From contig JBAKBP010007103.1 in assembly GCA_037953745.1 (NCBI GenBank), positions 39,166 through 103,165 on the forward strand: a stretch of DNA of 64,000 nucleotides. Direction: 5' to 3'. The number at the start of each line of letters is the position of its first letter. The stretch's first letter is position 1. Below, piece by piece: positions 12,306 to 22,379 of the stretch. Position numbers and translations under genes: made by a program. This DNA is from Lithodes maja. Lineage: Eukaryota; Arthropoda; Malacostraca; Decapoda; Lithodidae. Below the pieces are notes generated by a model. It was not told where the DNA came from, searched no databases, and saw only the letters and a program-made list of their open reading frames with translations.

Positions 12306-15281
12306 ATGCGTTCGTGGTCCCGGACCCTAAGAATAGGAGCTTTGAATGTGCGTGGATGTAGTACGAATGAGAAGCGAGAGGATATTGGAAGGTTATTTGA
12401 AAGAAGGATGTATGATGTCCTTGCACTGAATGAAACAAAGATGAAAGGAGAGGGAGAAGTGGATTTTGGAAACGTGATAGGTAGAAAGTCTGGAGTAGAC
12501 GAGGGAGTCAGGGGGAAAGAAGGAGTGGCTATTATTGTGAAGGAGGAGTTGAGAGAGTTTATAAAAGAGTGGAAAGAGGTGTCATCAAGGCTAATGTGGG
12601 TGAGAATGCGGTTTAAGGGTGAAAGGTGGGTTTTTGTAAGTGCGTATGGACCAGGAAGTGAAAGAGAGTTAGACGAGGTAGAGGGTTTCTGGGAGGATTT
12701 GAGAGATTGTCTACAAGGGTTTGATGAAAATGAAAATGTTATAGTTTTAGGGGACCTAAATGCTAGGGTAGGAAATGAGCCTGTTGAGGGAGTCATCGGT
12801 AGTTTTGGTGTGGATGGTGTAAACGAGAGTGGAGAAAGACTGAAAAATGTATGTGAAGAGTGTAGATTGAGTGTAGGTAATACGTTCTTCAAAAAAAGGC
12901 GTATACACAAGTACACCTGGCATAGACTTGTGAGGGGAGAGATTGTAGAGAGGGCATTGATGGATTATGTGCTGGTGACAAGGGAAAGATTGTGTAGACT
13001 GCTGGATGTGAATGTGATGAGAGGTGAGGCGGAGGGTATGTCAGATCATTACCTGGTGGAGGGAAAGCTAAGAGTTAAGAGTTACAGGAGAATAAGAGAC
13101 AAGCGTGAAGTAAGAGAGGTAATAAAAGTTAGTGAGTTAGAGAAGAGTGAAAAAGAGAGGGAGTACAAGGAAAGACTAAATGAAAAGTGGATGGAAGTGA
13201 GAGAGATGGAAGAGAGAGAAGTAGAGGTTGAATGGCAACAGTTTAAGGAAGGAGTGAAAGCAAGTGCAGAGGTAGTATGCGGCAAAAGGAAAGTAGGAGG
13301 CAGAGGTATCAGGAAGGGAAGCGAGTGGTGGAATGATACGGTGAGAAAGGCAGTTGAGGAGAAGAGACAGTGTTTTGAGAGGGTTTTACAGGATGGTAGT
13401 GTTGAGGTATGGGAGAGGTACAAGGAGAAAAGGAGAGAGGCAAAACGGAAAATTAGAGAAGCAAAAAAAGATGCAAACGAAAGGTGGGGCCAAAGGCTGA
13501 GTGAGAATTTTGAAGAACGAAAGAAGATGTTCTGGAAGGAGGTAAATAAAGTAAGGAAAGAAGGACAAAAGAGGGAAGAGTCAGTGAAAGATGAAAATGG
13601 AGAATTACTAGTGGAACCAGTTGAAGTGAGGAAAAGATATGCTGAGTATTTTGAATCTTTGTTAAATACAAGAGATGGAAGAGAAGCAGTGATTGAAGCA
13701 GAGGTGGATGGAGATAGGTTACCCAGGCCACCCAGGTGGCAGGGAATGAATGAAAGGATTGAGGAAAATGAGGTGAAAGAAGCAGTGAAACAAATGAGAG
13801 CGGGAAAAGCAGAAGGTTTGGATGGTATTGCTGTGGAGTGTATAAAGAAGGGTGGAGATGTGATAATAGATTGGTTGGTGAGACTTTTCAATGTGTGCTT
13901 TGTTGTGTCAATGGTACCAATAGACTGGAAGAGTGCATGTATTGTGCCGTTGTACAAGGGGAAGGGAGATCGGCAGGAGTGTTCAAGTTATAGAGGTATT
14001 AGTTTATTGTCAGTGGTTGGAAAGCTGTATGGCAGGGTGTTGATAGAGAGGATAATAAAGTGTACGGAAGTTGCAATAGGAGAAGAACAGTGCGGTTTTA
14101 GGAGGGGAAGAGGGTGCGTGGATCAGATGTTTGCAGTAAGACAGTTATGCGAGAAGTATTTAGAGAAGCATAAGGAGATATTTTGGGCTTTTATGGACTT
14201 GGAAAAAGCATATGATCGTGTGGACCGTGAAGCAATGTGGAAGGTGTTAAGGATTTATGAAATAGGAGGAAATTTGTTAGAAGCAGTTAAGAGTTTTTAT
14301 GAAGGGAGCAGAGCATGTGTGAGAGTAGGAAATGGTGAGTTGAGTGAATGGTTTGAGGTAAAGGTAGGTTTGCGACAGGGTTGTGTAATGTCACCATGGC
14401 TGTTTAATATGTTTATGGATGGTGTGGTGAGGGAGGTGAAAAGGAGAACTATGGGAAGAGGATTGGGTTTAGTAGGAAAGAATGGTAGAGATTGGGAGTT
14501 GAATCAGTTGCTGTTCGCTGATGACACAGCATTGGTGGCGGATTCTGATGAGAAACTGCAGCGGGTAGTCAAAGAGTTTGGTGTGGTTTGTGGAAGGAGG
14601 AAACTGAAGGTGAACGTCAATAAAAGTAAAGTAATGGTGTGTAATAGGGGAGAGCATAGGGTGAATCTAGATGTGAGGCTGGATGGGGAAATATTGGAAC
14701 AAGTAGAGTGTTTTAAATATCTAGGAGGAATGATAAGCAGGAGTGGAGGTATGGAAATGGAGGTAAAACAGAGAGTGTGTGAAGGAAGGAAGGTTTTCGG
14801 AGCAATGGGAAGTATGTGGAAGACGAGAAATCTCGGAGTGAAAGTAAAAAGTGCACTGTATCAAGGAATTGTTGTGCCAACAGTGATGTATGGGGCTGAG
14901 ACATGGACTCTGAAGAAAAAGGAGAAAAGAGGGCTGGATGTGATGGAGATGAGCTGCTTGAGGAGTATGTGTGGAGTTACTCGTAGAGACAGATTGAGGA
15001 ATGAAGAGATACGTAGGAGAGTGGGGCAGCAGGAACATTTGTCAGCCAGAGTGGACAGAAGGGTGCTGAGCTGGTATGGTCATGTTGAACGAATGGGAAA
15101 TGAAAGGCTTACAAAGAGAATATGTGAGTCAGGTACAAGGGGAGATAGAAGGGCAGGAAGACCCCCATTGAGATGGAGAGACTGTGTAAGAAAGGCTTTG
15201 GATGATAGAGGAATGACTATAGATCAGGCAGGGGAAGTGGTGGTGGACAGGAGTGAATGGAGAATGCTTGTGAATAGTTGA
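12306..15281 (+). CDS. LINE endonuclease/reverse transcriptase, 991 aa, intact
   Basis: Nicks target DNA and reverse-transcribes the element RNA at the nick (target-primed reverse transcription). The N-terminal APE-type endonuclease has ALNETK (Glu43), GDLNARVG (Asp150) and SDHYLV (Asp247, His248). A long basic, probably helical linker covers about residues 280-430. The reverse transcriptase domain has KAEGLDGI, SSYRGISLLS, MDLEKAYDRVDR (Asp631), LRQGCVMSP and the catalytic FADDTAL (Asp739, Asp740). The C-terminal tail has SWYGHVERM and RAGRPPLRWRDCV, common in RTE-like and related LINEs. There is no stop or frameshift and all key catalytic residues are present, so the copy may be young. The ATG at 12306 was chosen because it precedes a typical endonuclease start (RIGALNVRG); a start further upstream is not ruled out. 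Confidence 0.92.
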   Translation: MRSWSRTLRIGALNVRGCSTNEKREDIGRLFERRMYDVLALNETKMKGEGEVDFGNVIGRKSGVDEGVRGKEGVAIIVKEELREFIKEWKEVSSRLMWVRMRFKGERWVFVSAYGPGSERELDEVEGFWEDLRDCLQGFDENENVIVLGDLNARVGNEPVEGVIGSFGVDGVNESGERLKNVCEECRLSVGNTFFKKRRIHKYTWHRLVRGEIVERALMDYVLVTRERLCRLLDVNVMRGEAEGMSDHYLVEGKLRVKSYRRIRDKREVREVIKVSELEKSEKEREYKERLNEKWMEVREMEEREVEVEWQQFKEGVKASAEVVCGKRKVGGRGIRKGSEWWNDTVRKAVEEKRQCFERVLQDGSVEVWERYKEKRREAKRKIREAKKDANERWGQRLSENFEERKKMFWKEVNKVRKEGQKREESVKDENGELLVEPVEVRKRYAEYFESLLNTRDGREAVIEAEVDGDRLPRPPRWQGMNERIEENEVKEAVKQMRAGKAEGLDGIAVECIKKGGDVIIDWLVRLFNVCFVVSMVPIDWKSACIVPLYKGKGDRQECSSYRGISLLSVVGKLYGRVLIERIIKCTEVAIGEEQCGFRRGRGCVDQMFAVRQLCEKYLEKHKEIFWAFMDLEKAYDRVDREAMWKVLRIYEIGGNLLEAVKSFYEGSRACVRVGNGELSEWFEVKVGLRQGCVMSPWLFNMFMDGVVREVKRRTMGRGLGLVGKNGRDWELNQLLFADDTALVADSDEKLQRVVKEFGVVCGRRKLKVNVNKSKVMVCNRGEHRVNLDVRLDGEILEQVECFKYLGGMISRSGGMEMEVKQRVCEGRKVFGAMGSMWKTRNLGVKVKSALYQGIVVPTVMYGAETWTLKKKEKRGLDVMEMSCLRSMCGVTRRDRLRNEEIRRRVGQQEHLSARVDRRVLSWYGHVERMGNERLTKRICESGTRGDRRAGRPPLRWRDCVRKALDDRGMTIDQAGEVVVDRSEWRMLVNS

Positions 15282-15672
15282 GTGAACACGTGGTCATTTG
15301 GAGTAAGGGGTCGGGCGCAAGTTCGACTAGATAATAGTCCATCAGGCGCCTGGCCCGGGGGGACGATTAATATGAAGGGTGTGCCTGGAAGTGTGGTGGG
15401 AGGGCTTGTGGCTTTGGCTCCGCTGCATGTCTGCCTGCCGAGATCGGAACCTCTCCGGGTGGTCAGGGGCTGGGGGAGTGCTGGAGCGACCTTGGTAACC
15501 CTGGTCTCTGGGTCTTCTCCTGGGTGACCTGGATGTGTGTGAGTTTGTGTTTTTATCTGTGTTTATTTTTTGTTTTATGTTGTTTTTGTGTTTTCCCTGT
15601 TCTTGCTCTGTCTTGAGTCGGCTACCCCCAAAATGGGGATTGGGCCTGAGCATATAGATAGATAGATAGATA
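15282..15672 (+). other. LINE 3' UTR and GATA-repeat tail
   Basis: The last unique part is a hairpin-like GGCTACCCCCAAAATGGGGA segment, then GGGCCTGAGCAT and about four GATA units (15656-15672). The same 3' end occurs in the mini-elements at 20880-21075 and 27803-28125, so it is probably the reverse-transcriptase recognition end. Confidence 0.75.
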
Positions 15673-15679
15673 GAGACCT

Positions 15680-17211
15680 TTAAATGTAAAACGTCTAAGG
15701 GCGAACTATTTAAGGAAGTAATTATATGTTCTCTTAGTGTGAGATTAAAGTTCTTGAAACAATACTTGAATTGACTAAACCGAAAATATGGTTAAAAATG
15801 TACGTACAGTACAGTAACACTTCAAAATTCGTTAAGTAATTAGTAGTTAGATATCAAGAAAAATAATTCACTGTGGCATTGCTGTGTTGTAAGTTTACTA
15901 TTAGGCTATTAATCCACTAGTATTATTAAGTGTGTATTGCAGTGTTACACTAATCACTAACCTAATACAATAATTGGTACTGCTTGTAGGTTGTGTTGCT
16001 TGAAGACTTCTATTAGCTGTGTTGATTGAAGAACGTGTGAAATATCCGTAGAGTGATTTTATTCTAGGCCGCTCTTTCTTTCCCTTCTCTGCTGTGACGT
16101 CACCGCCACGTCAGACCTTGAAGAGCGCGTGAGCTGAGGGGTGAGTAGGGTGACTCAGTGAGTGACTCGGGTGAGTCAGTGGGTGACTCAGGTGAGTCAG
16201 TGGGGTGAGTCTGGTGAGAGTTTGCCTGCTGATGCGCGGTGTCTAGTGGGGAGTGTCTGGTCAGCGATTATTGTAGCTAACGTCTGTAATCTACTCCTCC
16301 AGTACCACTTCACTCTGATATTCACTGTACATCTTTCTTCACTGAATACTTTTGTCTTTGTACACTACTTTTTCTTCTGTTATTTCCTTTTTGCTCATGT
16401 ATTATATATTGTCTATAGTTGTTTTTCTAGGTTGCTATGCGGTTATTTAGTGTCTAATTAGTTGTTCTTCGGAGGCTTATTATTTTACTTTAATGGTTCG
16501 TTTTACTTTAGGGGTTAATCGTATCCCTTTTACGCTGCCAACCAACATGTAGCGGGCGGTTTATGGTTGAGGCACTGAGCGGAATGGTTAGGGTTAACTT
16601 ATTATCTTACCTCAATATTTCCTGTACGTTGTAATGAACGCTGTAGTAATCTGGAACCACTGGAAATATGTAGGGAGGTCTTAAAATAAACAAGCACGGG
16701 GCTTTGTTTGGTTTATTTAACAGCAAAATATATGTCTTTAACCCTTAATCCTAATTTTGAGATGTTAGAATATATTACACTCGACGTCCCATGAGTTGGG
16801 GCAATGTAATTATAAAGTACTTCTTAATGTGGTGTATACTCGATGTTGAGTGTGTACCGAGATAAGTACTCTACTTAATACTTAATGATAACACTTTAAT
16901 AATAGCAACCTAGAACTATGAGCTGTTTTCCAAGTAATAATGGTCTTCCTGTAAAGAGAGAGAACAAATGATTAGAAGGGAATCACTAGAACACTTGTAT
17001 GTCACTTATAAGGTACTTCTACACTTATACAGGTCACTAGTTTTACCCAGAGGGCTGGAGAGAGATACCCTCCTTAGGGTGTGGTGGTGTGCTGACTGAC
17101 TCGCCCTCTGCCTCTTGAGGGAGGGGCGCGGTTCAGCAACACCATGTGACAACTGGATGTGACAAAGTTTCTAGCAATTACTTCTCGATATCTTGGCAAC
17201 GGAAGTGTGAC
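15680..17211. other. Non-coding stretch, LTR-like in character
   Basis: No gene seen. It contains TGACGTCA (16095-16102), a cluster of TGACTCA/TGAGTCA sites (16151-16199) and a pyrimidine-rich stretch after them, an arrangement like the U3-R part of element 1. GTGTGACA ending at 17211 is followed by CCATTTGGTGATCG, which could be an LTR end plus primer-binding site. I could not find the other LTR, so this remains a suggestion. Confidence 0.35.
16151..16199. promoter_or_regulatory. Cluster of four AP-1-type sites
   Basis: Exact TGACTCA at 16151-16157 and 16184-16190 and TGAGTCA at 16172-16178 and 16193-16199, within a short GTGAGT-rich tandem array. These match the AP-1/bZIP consensus; a CRE-like TGACGTCA lies 50 bp upstream. 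Confidence 0.5.
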
Positions 17212-18274
17212 ACCATTTGGTGATCGTGGGATCCGTGCTTGCCTTAGCAGAGTGGAAAGTTGCCAGCTTCTATTGTGATGGTGTGAGCTTCTATAGGGAG
17301 ATCACACCAACACACTTACAGTTGTTTTTAAAAGGTAGTTATGATGGTGTGAGTTATATATCTGTCACCTTAATAAAAAAAAAAAAAAAAAAAGGAAACA
17401 TGCTTACATTACCGAAATGTTTGTGGACATGCAGTAATGCAAGTAATGGTCACTCTTCTGTAAATCTAAAATGGCTTACTTAAGAATGGGAAAGGGGTGG
17501 GACCTTTTTTTTTTTTTTTTTTTTTTTTTAGTTTAATAAAAAAAAGTTATATATGTGATTATATGGTTTATTTTAGTAATGTACAGTCGCTCAAAATGCG
17601 CTGTTACAATATTGTGATTATAATTACACCTTTTATCAGTGGGACGAGACGTTTTTTCAAGTCATATCGACAAATCTATGGTTGAATAGGATATTTTCAT
17701 TATATTTCCACCGTTTTCACGCAAATTGGAAAGTGTTCACATGAACCGACATTAAATCATTATATTACGACTTTTTCACAACTGTTCGAAATGGAGCATC
17801 AAGATCGTCAATTGACAATTGTAAATGACTTTCAGCATTTTATTTAGACCCCTGTATACGTGAACAGACATTCGTCAATCGAATTGCATATTTCTCCACC
17901 TTAAAAGACATTTCCATTATAATTTCTATGCTGAAGATGTTTATATTTTGCACAAAAGTAACACATGAAATATTGCATTTGGCTTTCATTAACAATTCTA
18001 ACCTTAAAATTATGCCTTATCATGTTTATGCATTCAGCGTAAGGTTCAATATACATATAATGTCAGGCAACATAATTGTATTTCTTAGCAGAGTATATAC
18101 ATACCCATACTGTGTCAAAGCACCATAATCAATCACCACCAGTAAATAATGTCAATCATCACCACTTTGGTTTATGTCAAAGGTGACACAAAGCAAATTC
18201 GCCACTATATTCGGATACTTTTACAGATCCAATTAAGAATGTCCTCTTATGCGAGGCAACTACGCAGGAATGTC

Positions 18275-18277
<3 letters not shown>
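17212..18277. other. Non-coding A+T-rich stretch with poly(A) and poly(T) runs
   Basis: No gene seen. There is an A run at about 17375-17393 and a T run at about 17503-17529. They could be tails of decayed retroposons on opposite strands, but no bodies are recognisable. Confidence 0.4.

Positions 18278-18341
<64 letters not shown>
18278..18341. repeat. (AT)n microsatellite, about 32 units
   Basis: An uninterrupted alternating A/T run of about 64 bp. Confidence 0.97.
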
Positions 18342-18345
<4 letters not shown>

Positions 18346-19116
18346 GACCAGAAAATATACACATCAAATACAATGCTAGCTTGGGTTACAGATATACAAA
18401 AGTATACAACAATAATGAACATTGGATAAAGACAAAAACCTATGGTGGGGATACATAAAGCAAAGTGCCTTTCTCGGGCGGGTCAACCCTCTTCTAGGTG
18501 TTACGACTTAACCAGCCGCTATATATTTCTTAATTGCACCCCAGGTTATAGTGCTCTTGATTCCCTGCTGTGTAGTTAAAGCCACGTAGTCATCTCCGCC
18601 CGTGTAACAGTCTACCAAGCACCGCTTATCCTATTCCAAAACACGTTTGGAGGGCCTGTTGAGGTGAAGTGACTAATGTCGACTATAACTGACCCTAACA
18701 TCACCTCGATTCAATCGTATTAACCAACTACAACAACGTGTTAAGTACGATACCCAATTACAAAAACTCACTGCAAAGCAATAAAGTATCTTGTTTCATT
18801 GCCCGACACTAAACAATTGGCGTAAATAGTTAATTTTCTCCATGAAATTTCAAATGAATTTTGTCGAAAGAAACTCCAATATTTCGAACACTGTGCAAAC
18901 AATGCCAATTAATGTGGACAATGGCCGATTTCAAGTGATAAATAATCGTTCCAAGTGTTTTTTCTCCATTTCCGAACGATCGTTTGTTCAATTGGTTTGA
19001 CATTGTCGATTCACCTCGAACAATGACTAAATCTAAAGTAAAATATATAATTTATATGAAATTCGTTATTTAGGGTCGATAAAACGTCTTTTCCCACTGA
19101 AAAATTTGTATTATTA
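18342..19116. other. Non-coding stretch, nothing recognised
   Basis: No gene or clear repeat boundary seen. It contains a G+C-richer patch at about 18470-18665 inside A+T-rich DNA. Confidence 0.4.
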
Positions 19117-19182
19117 TTAGTAGTAGTAGTAGTAGTATTAATAGTAATTGTATCATTATTAATAGTAGTAGTAGTAGTAGTA
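19117..19182. repeat. (TAG)n / (TAA)n microsatellite
   Basis: Two blocks of TAG triplets separated by TTAATAGTAATTGTATCATT-like sequence. Confidence 0.9.
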
Positions 19183-19388
19183 AATTAATGCATTAAGAAA
19201 TATTGAACTGGTAATGATGACACATGTAAATGGGTATGTTATTTAAAGAAGCATAAGTAGATACTTGAAATTGGCCTACAATAATTAAATCAGTAATGTA
19301 AACAAAATATTTACACCTAAGTCAAATGAATTAATAGTCTCTACAACAGCAAATTAACGCTTTTTAGGATTATACAAAGATTGTAAAG

Positions 19389-19725
19389 TTAAAACCCTGT
19401 AACGCTAGTCACTCTTAGCGCTGTGTCCAGCATTGTATATGGACTTTTGCCCAACCAGTTCCAGCAAGTCCACCGGTATCTACGGGTTTTCGCTCATTGG
19501 TCAAATTATCCCTTCCGGCACCATTATATGATTTACGCCCTTTACGGAATACTTATAAGCCTTTGTGACCATCAGTATTATTTAGAAACCTTTAGTTTGG
19601 TTACTTAAACCTCTTCAGTTGTCTTTGAGTGTGGGCTTGACACTAATTTTGGAGAAGTAATTATGAGATATGACAATTTCATTTCTGAATACTAAACAGC
19701 AACTCCCGGTGCATGAAAGGGTTAA
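19389..19725. mobile_element. TTAA-bounded MITE, same family as 38304-38540
   Basis: Bounded by TTAA at 19389-19392 and 19722-19725. The right end reads TTAACCCTTTCATGCACC inward. Its interior (about 19555-19665) matches the MITE at 38304-38540 (shared CTTTAGTTTG, TTACTT, CAGTTGTCTTTGAG, ACTAATTTTTGGAGA-like segments). The left end is diverged. The TTAA target suggests a piggyBac-type non-autonomous element. Confidence 0.5.
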
Positions 19726-19854
19726 CTAAATACTTTATTTTGTACATTTCATATAAACAATATAAACAAATACAAACTAAATACATAAATAAAAAGCAAT
19801 GACAAACTATAATTGGCAAAATATAAATATGACATTGATCCCGTATACCTATAT

Positions 19855-20340
19855 TTAACCCCTCCTGCCCGGTTGTCATTTTAAAATGACACCGCAGCAG
19901 ATGGGCAGGAGCCCGGGGGTCATTTTAAAATCTGTAAGCTTGAAAGTCTATTAAGCGTGGTTTGAAAGCCGTGCGTCAAACCGTATGTAAACAAGCCGGT
20001 CGGAGAGACGCGCACCTTCCAAAACAAGAAGGAGTAGTCCGATTTTTGTTGTTATTGTTTTGGAGAACAAGAACAAGTCTTTGTTATTGACTGATATTGC
20101 TAACATCGCATCGAATCTCTCTCCACGGAAATCGTCATCACAACTGAACAAGTTGGCCTAGAGAGTTCTACTCAACGCTAGTTTACAGATACGATACAGA
20201 GCTACGTTTTGAGATGTGTGTGAATTATCGAACAGTTAAAATAACAAAGATAGGGCTAGCCTATTACAACATTTTTCGCCCATATCCCCCAGGCTCTCAG
20301 TGCTGTCATTTAGAAGGCGAGCCCGGGGAGGAAGGGTTAA
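19855..20340. mobile_element. TTAA-flanked MITE, piggyBac-like
   Basis: Bounded by TTAA at 19855-19858 and 20337-20340. Read inward the ends are TTAACCCCTCCTGCCCGG and TTAACCCTTCCTCCCCGG, nearly identical terminal inverted repeats. TTAA target duplication is the hallmark of piggyBac-type transposition. There is no transposase in the 486 bp. Inside, two GTCATTTTAAAA segments (19874-19890, 19919-19930) give further partial symmetry. Confidence 0.7.
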
Positions 20341-20879
20341 ATATTGTATTTGTATTTTGTTTTTAATATATTGTTGTCCCCTCATATACCCTCCTCTGGT
20401 AATCGCAACAGAGTTACCAACTAGCATATCCCAATCAAGGAACATCCACAAGAAAACTCTGTAAAGAAGCCTCTTTGAGTACATACAAATGATGGTTTAT
20501 CCACGGGTATAGTGCTGGATTGAGCAAGCGTTATCTTGACAGTGTGACCACTCCATATGGGTGGGTCGTCCCAGCCCAACCAAAAAATCCCCAACCTAAG
20601 GATACGAGTGTCTATAGTCGGTCGGTCAATGAGTTGTCGATATCGGAATTCCTAAGTATATTATATCAGTAAGTCATAATGCACCTCCATAGGGTTTGGT
20701 TCAAGTTTTACAACTCATCTCATCAAAATTATCATCATTATCAGCAACAGAAACCTTACATGGTGCACTATATGACTAGCCTATGTAATCCCCACAGAGA
20801 TTATTTGGGATGTAATGGGTTACTCCGAAAAATAACCATGGAGATGAGCACACTTTGCCAGATAATTGCTTTAAATTAT
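20341..20879. other. Non-coding stretch, nothing recognised
   Basis: No gene seen; it ends in the ATGT/AT repeats that form the tail of the following mini-element. Confidence 0.4.
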
Positions 20880-21075
20880 AAATGTATGTATGTATATATA
20901 TATGTATTTAATCAGGCACATATCCCATTGCTGGGGTTGGCCGACTCGAGACAGAGCCCGAACAGAAACATAATTTACAATTCCAATTCTTAGGCTTCGG
21001 GACCACTTTCGCGTTCCCTCGCCCCTGAGTAGGAGAATTGTACAAGGGGAGGAGGATTCATAGCCCCCTATACTG
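20880..21075 (-). mobile_element. RTE-derived mini-element (SINE-like), copy 1
   Basis: Read on the - strand it holds the LINE 5' UTR end (AATCCTCCTCCCCTTG, then the GTGGTCCCG and CCTAAGAATTGGA region around the LINE start codon), joined to the LINE 3' UTR (TTTCTGTTCGGGCTCTGTCT, GGGATATGTGCCTG) and a tail of ATACAT units. The coding body is absent. The fusion point is the same as in the copy at 27803-28125. The 5' end is truncated or too diverged beyond 21075. Confidence 0.7.
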
Positions 21076-21144
21076 TCTAATAGTTAATCAAATATAATTG
21101 ATTGATGAGTTTGTTTAACCAGCATGCACTCCCTGTTCAATAGC

Positions 21145-21325
21145 TGGGATAGGGTGGGTGCCCTTATGTTTCAAGGACTTCAGTAGAGAGTTGCCACAGA
21201 TTGCTAGACCACACTGCCCACCAACAGCTGGGAAGGTTCTGTGGAGGCGCTCAGTTATGGGCTTGGCCTTACTCTGGACCTTGGGGCTGCTCAGCCAGAC
21301 AGCCTGGGGATCAGCAACAACAACA
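21145..21325 (+). mobile_element. 3' end of an AAC-tailed retroposon
   Basis: Closely similar to the 3' half of the - strand element at 23791-24311 (GCTGGGAAGGTTCTGTGGAG, GACCTTGGGGCTGCTCAGCC, GACAGCCTGGGG) and ends in ACAACAACAACA. It appears 5'-truncated. Confidence 0.65.
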
Positions 21326-21331
21326 ACAGCA

Positions 21332-21425
21332 CTTTTGTCTGCCAATAACACACACTGGCTGGCCTGAGCCACCAACCCTCAACCTCTCGGTTTGCAGGCG
21401 AGTGCTCTACCTACCGCGCTACTGC
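21332..21425 (-). mobile_element. tRNA-like SINE head
   Basis: On the - strand TAGCGCGGTAGGTAGAGCAC resembles a tRNA A box region, followed by ACTCGCCTGCAAACCGAGAG (anticodon-arm like) and GGTTGAGGGTT (a weak B box). It looks like a tRNA-derived SINE head, not a functional tRNA gene, because the acceptor stem and T-arm are not complete. Confidence 0.5.
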
Positions 21426-22379
21426 ACTTTCAATATTTGGAGAGACACTTGTTACAGACAACTTTGCCTTTTGTCGCCTTCATTGTTTTGTGTTATATTA
21501 TTTCATAATATTATTTTGCTAAATCATTAATTCCATATAGTGATTTTGATCAGTTATGTTGTCTAAATAAAAACAAAATATTGATTTGATTTTGTATTTA
21601 TGTATTTTGCCTTCGACTATAACGTTGTTACTGTCTACCATGAGTATTTCATCATGGCTAAATTCGGAGTTAACCAACAGTTTTGTAAACAATCTATTTG
21701 GGCATCACTTAGACCGGTCATGCAGTGACCAACTGACCACTTGCGAGTTTCAAGCTATAATGAAGTTCAAGCCGTAAACATTGATATTAATCATGAATTC
21801 TAATAATAATGTAGGCTTCTGATGGATAGAAAATGTATTTAATTTGTTTTTATGTATCTATATAGGCATTACATCTGTATTTTATCTGGTAATTGTACTA
21901 AATATCGATGTCTACAGCTTGAACTTCCTTATAGCTTGAAACTCGCAAGTGATCAATTAAGGCTGCTGCGGATGATGATGATGATAACAATAATTTTGAT
22001 GAGAAGAGTTTTATAAACCTTGGACTAAACTCATGGAGTTACCCGATCATATAATTGGCATAACATTATTAGTAATCATTCTCTCGCTCTCTCTCTCTCT
22101 CTCTAAGTCGAGTCCAGTCGGACAGAGAGGTCGGTCATACCAAACCTGTGTCTCTCAGTGTAAGCGGCTCGCTGGTGTAGTGACTACGTCTTGGACTTCC
22201 ACCCAGAAGGTCCCAGGATCTCGCCCACGCTCGGCGCATTAAAGTGTTTTTACAAGCACTGAGTCATTGCCATCCCTCATGAGCAAGGGAATGGGGTAGT
22301 AGTACAGGACCCCAATGGAAATATGCCTAATCGGCCTTATTGGGCTATCCTTAGCTGGCTTATCATGCGCTAGCTTTAA
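21394..22379 (+). repeat. Direct repeat, copy 1 (986 bp)
   Basis: Nearly identical to 24597-25583, beginning GCAGGCGAGTGCTCTACC and ending GCTAGCTTTAA. It contains a CT microsatellite (22081-22104) and a tRNA-derived SINE. Its ends are not TG...CA and no primer-binding site follows, so it is not an LTR. Copy 1 is interrupted at its right edge by a TTAA MITE (22376-22862). Confidence 0.9.
22160..22379 (+). mobile_element. tRNA-derived SINE, within direct repeat copy 1
   Basis: GCTCGCTGGTGTAGTGACTA fits the A box and D-arm region, and GAAGGTCCCAGGATCTCGCC the T-arm/B-box region of a tRNA-like head. An unrelated body follows (AAGCACTGAGTCATTGCC to GCTAGC). The loops are too altered for a real tRNA. 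Confidence 0.6.

Larger units (their letters stand above)
12000..15672 (+). mobile_element. Full-length non-LTR retrotransposon (RTE-like LINE)
   Basis: A 3,673-bp element flanked by the direct repeat GAGACCT (11993-11999 and 15673-15679), a target-site duplication. It has a 306-bp 5' UTR, a single 991-codon frame with endonuclease then reverse transcriptase, a 3' UTR of about 375 bp, and ends in tandem ATAG/GATA units instead of poly(A). One ORF, a short 3' UTR and a microsatellite tail fit the RTE group. The clade assignment comes from layout and motifs only. Confidence 0.92.

Noticed and set aside
12260..12916. 218-codon frame opposite the LINE start
   Set aside because: Antisense shadow of the endonuclease frame, low-complexity S/F/P composition.
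13082..13957. 291-codon frame opposite the LINE linker
   Set aside because: Antisense of a purine-rich coding stretch; serine/phenylalanine-rich, no domain.
18149..18458. Small proteins ending in IYIYIY
   Set aside because: Translation of the (AT)n microsatellite.
21332..21425. tRNA gene on the - strand
   Set aside because: Only A-box and anticodon-arm-like parts are good; the B box is weak and no acceptor stem pairs, so it is a SINE head.
22164..22225. tRNA gene on the + strand
   Set aside because: The A-box and T-arm regions are altered and a SINE body follows; it is present twice in the direct repeats.
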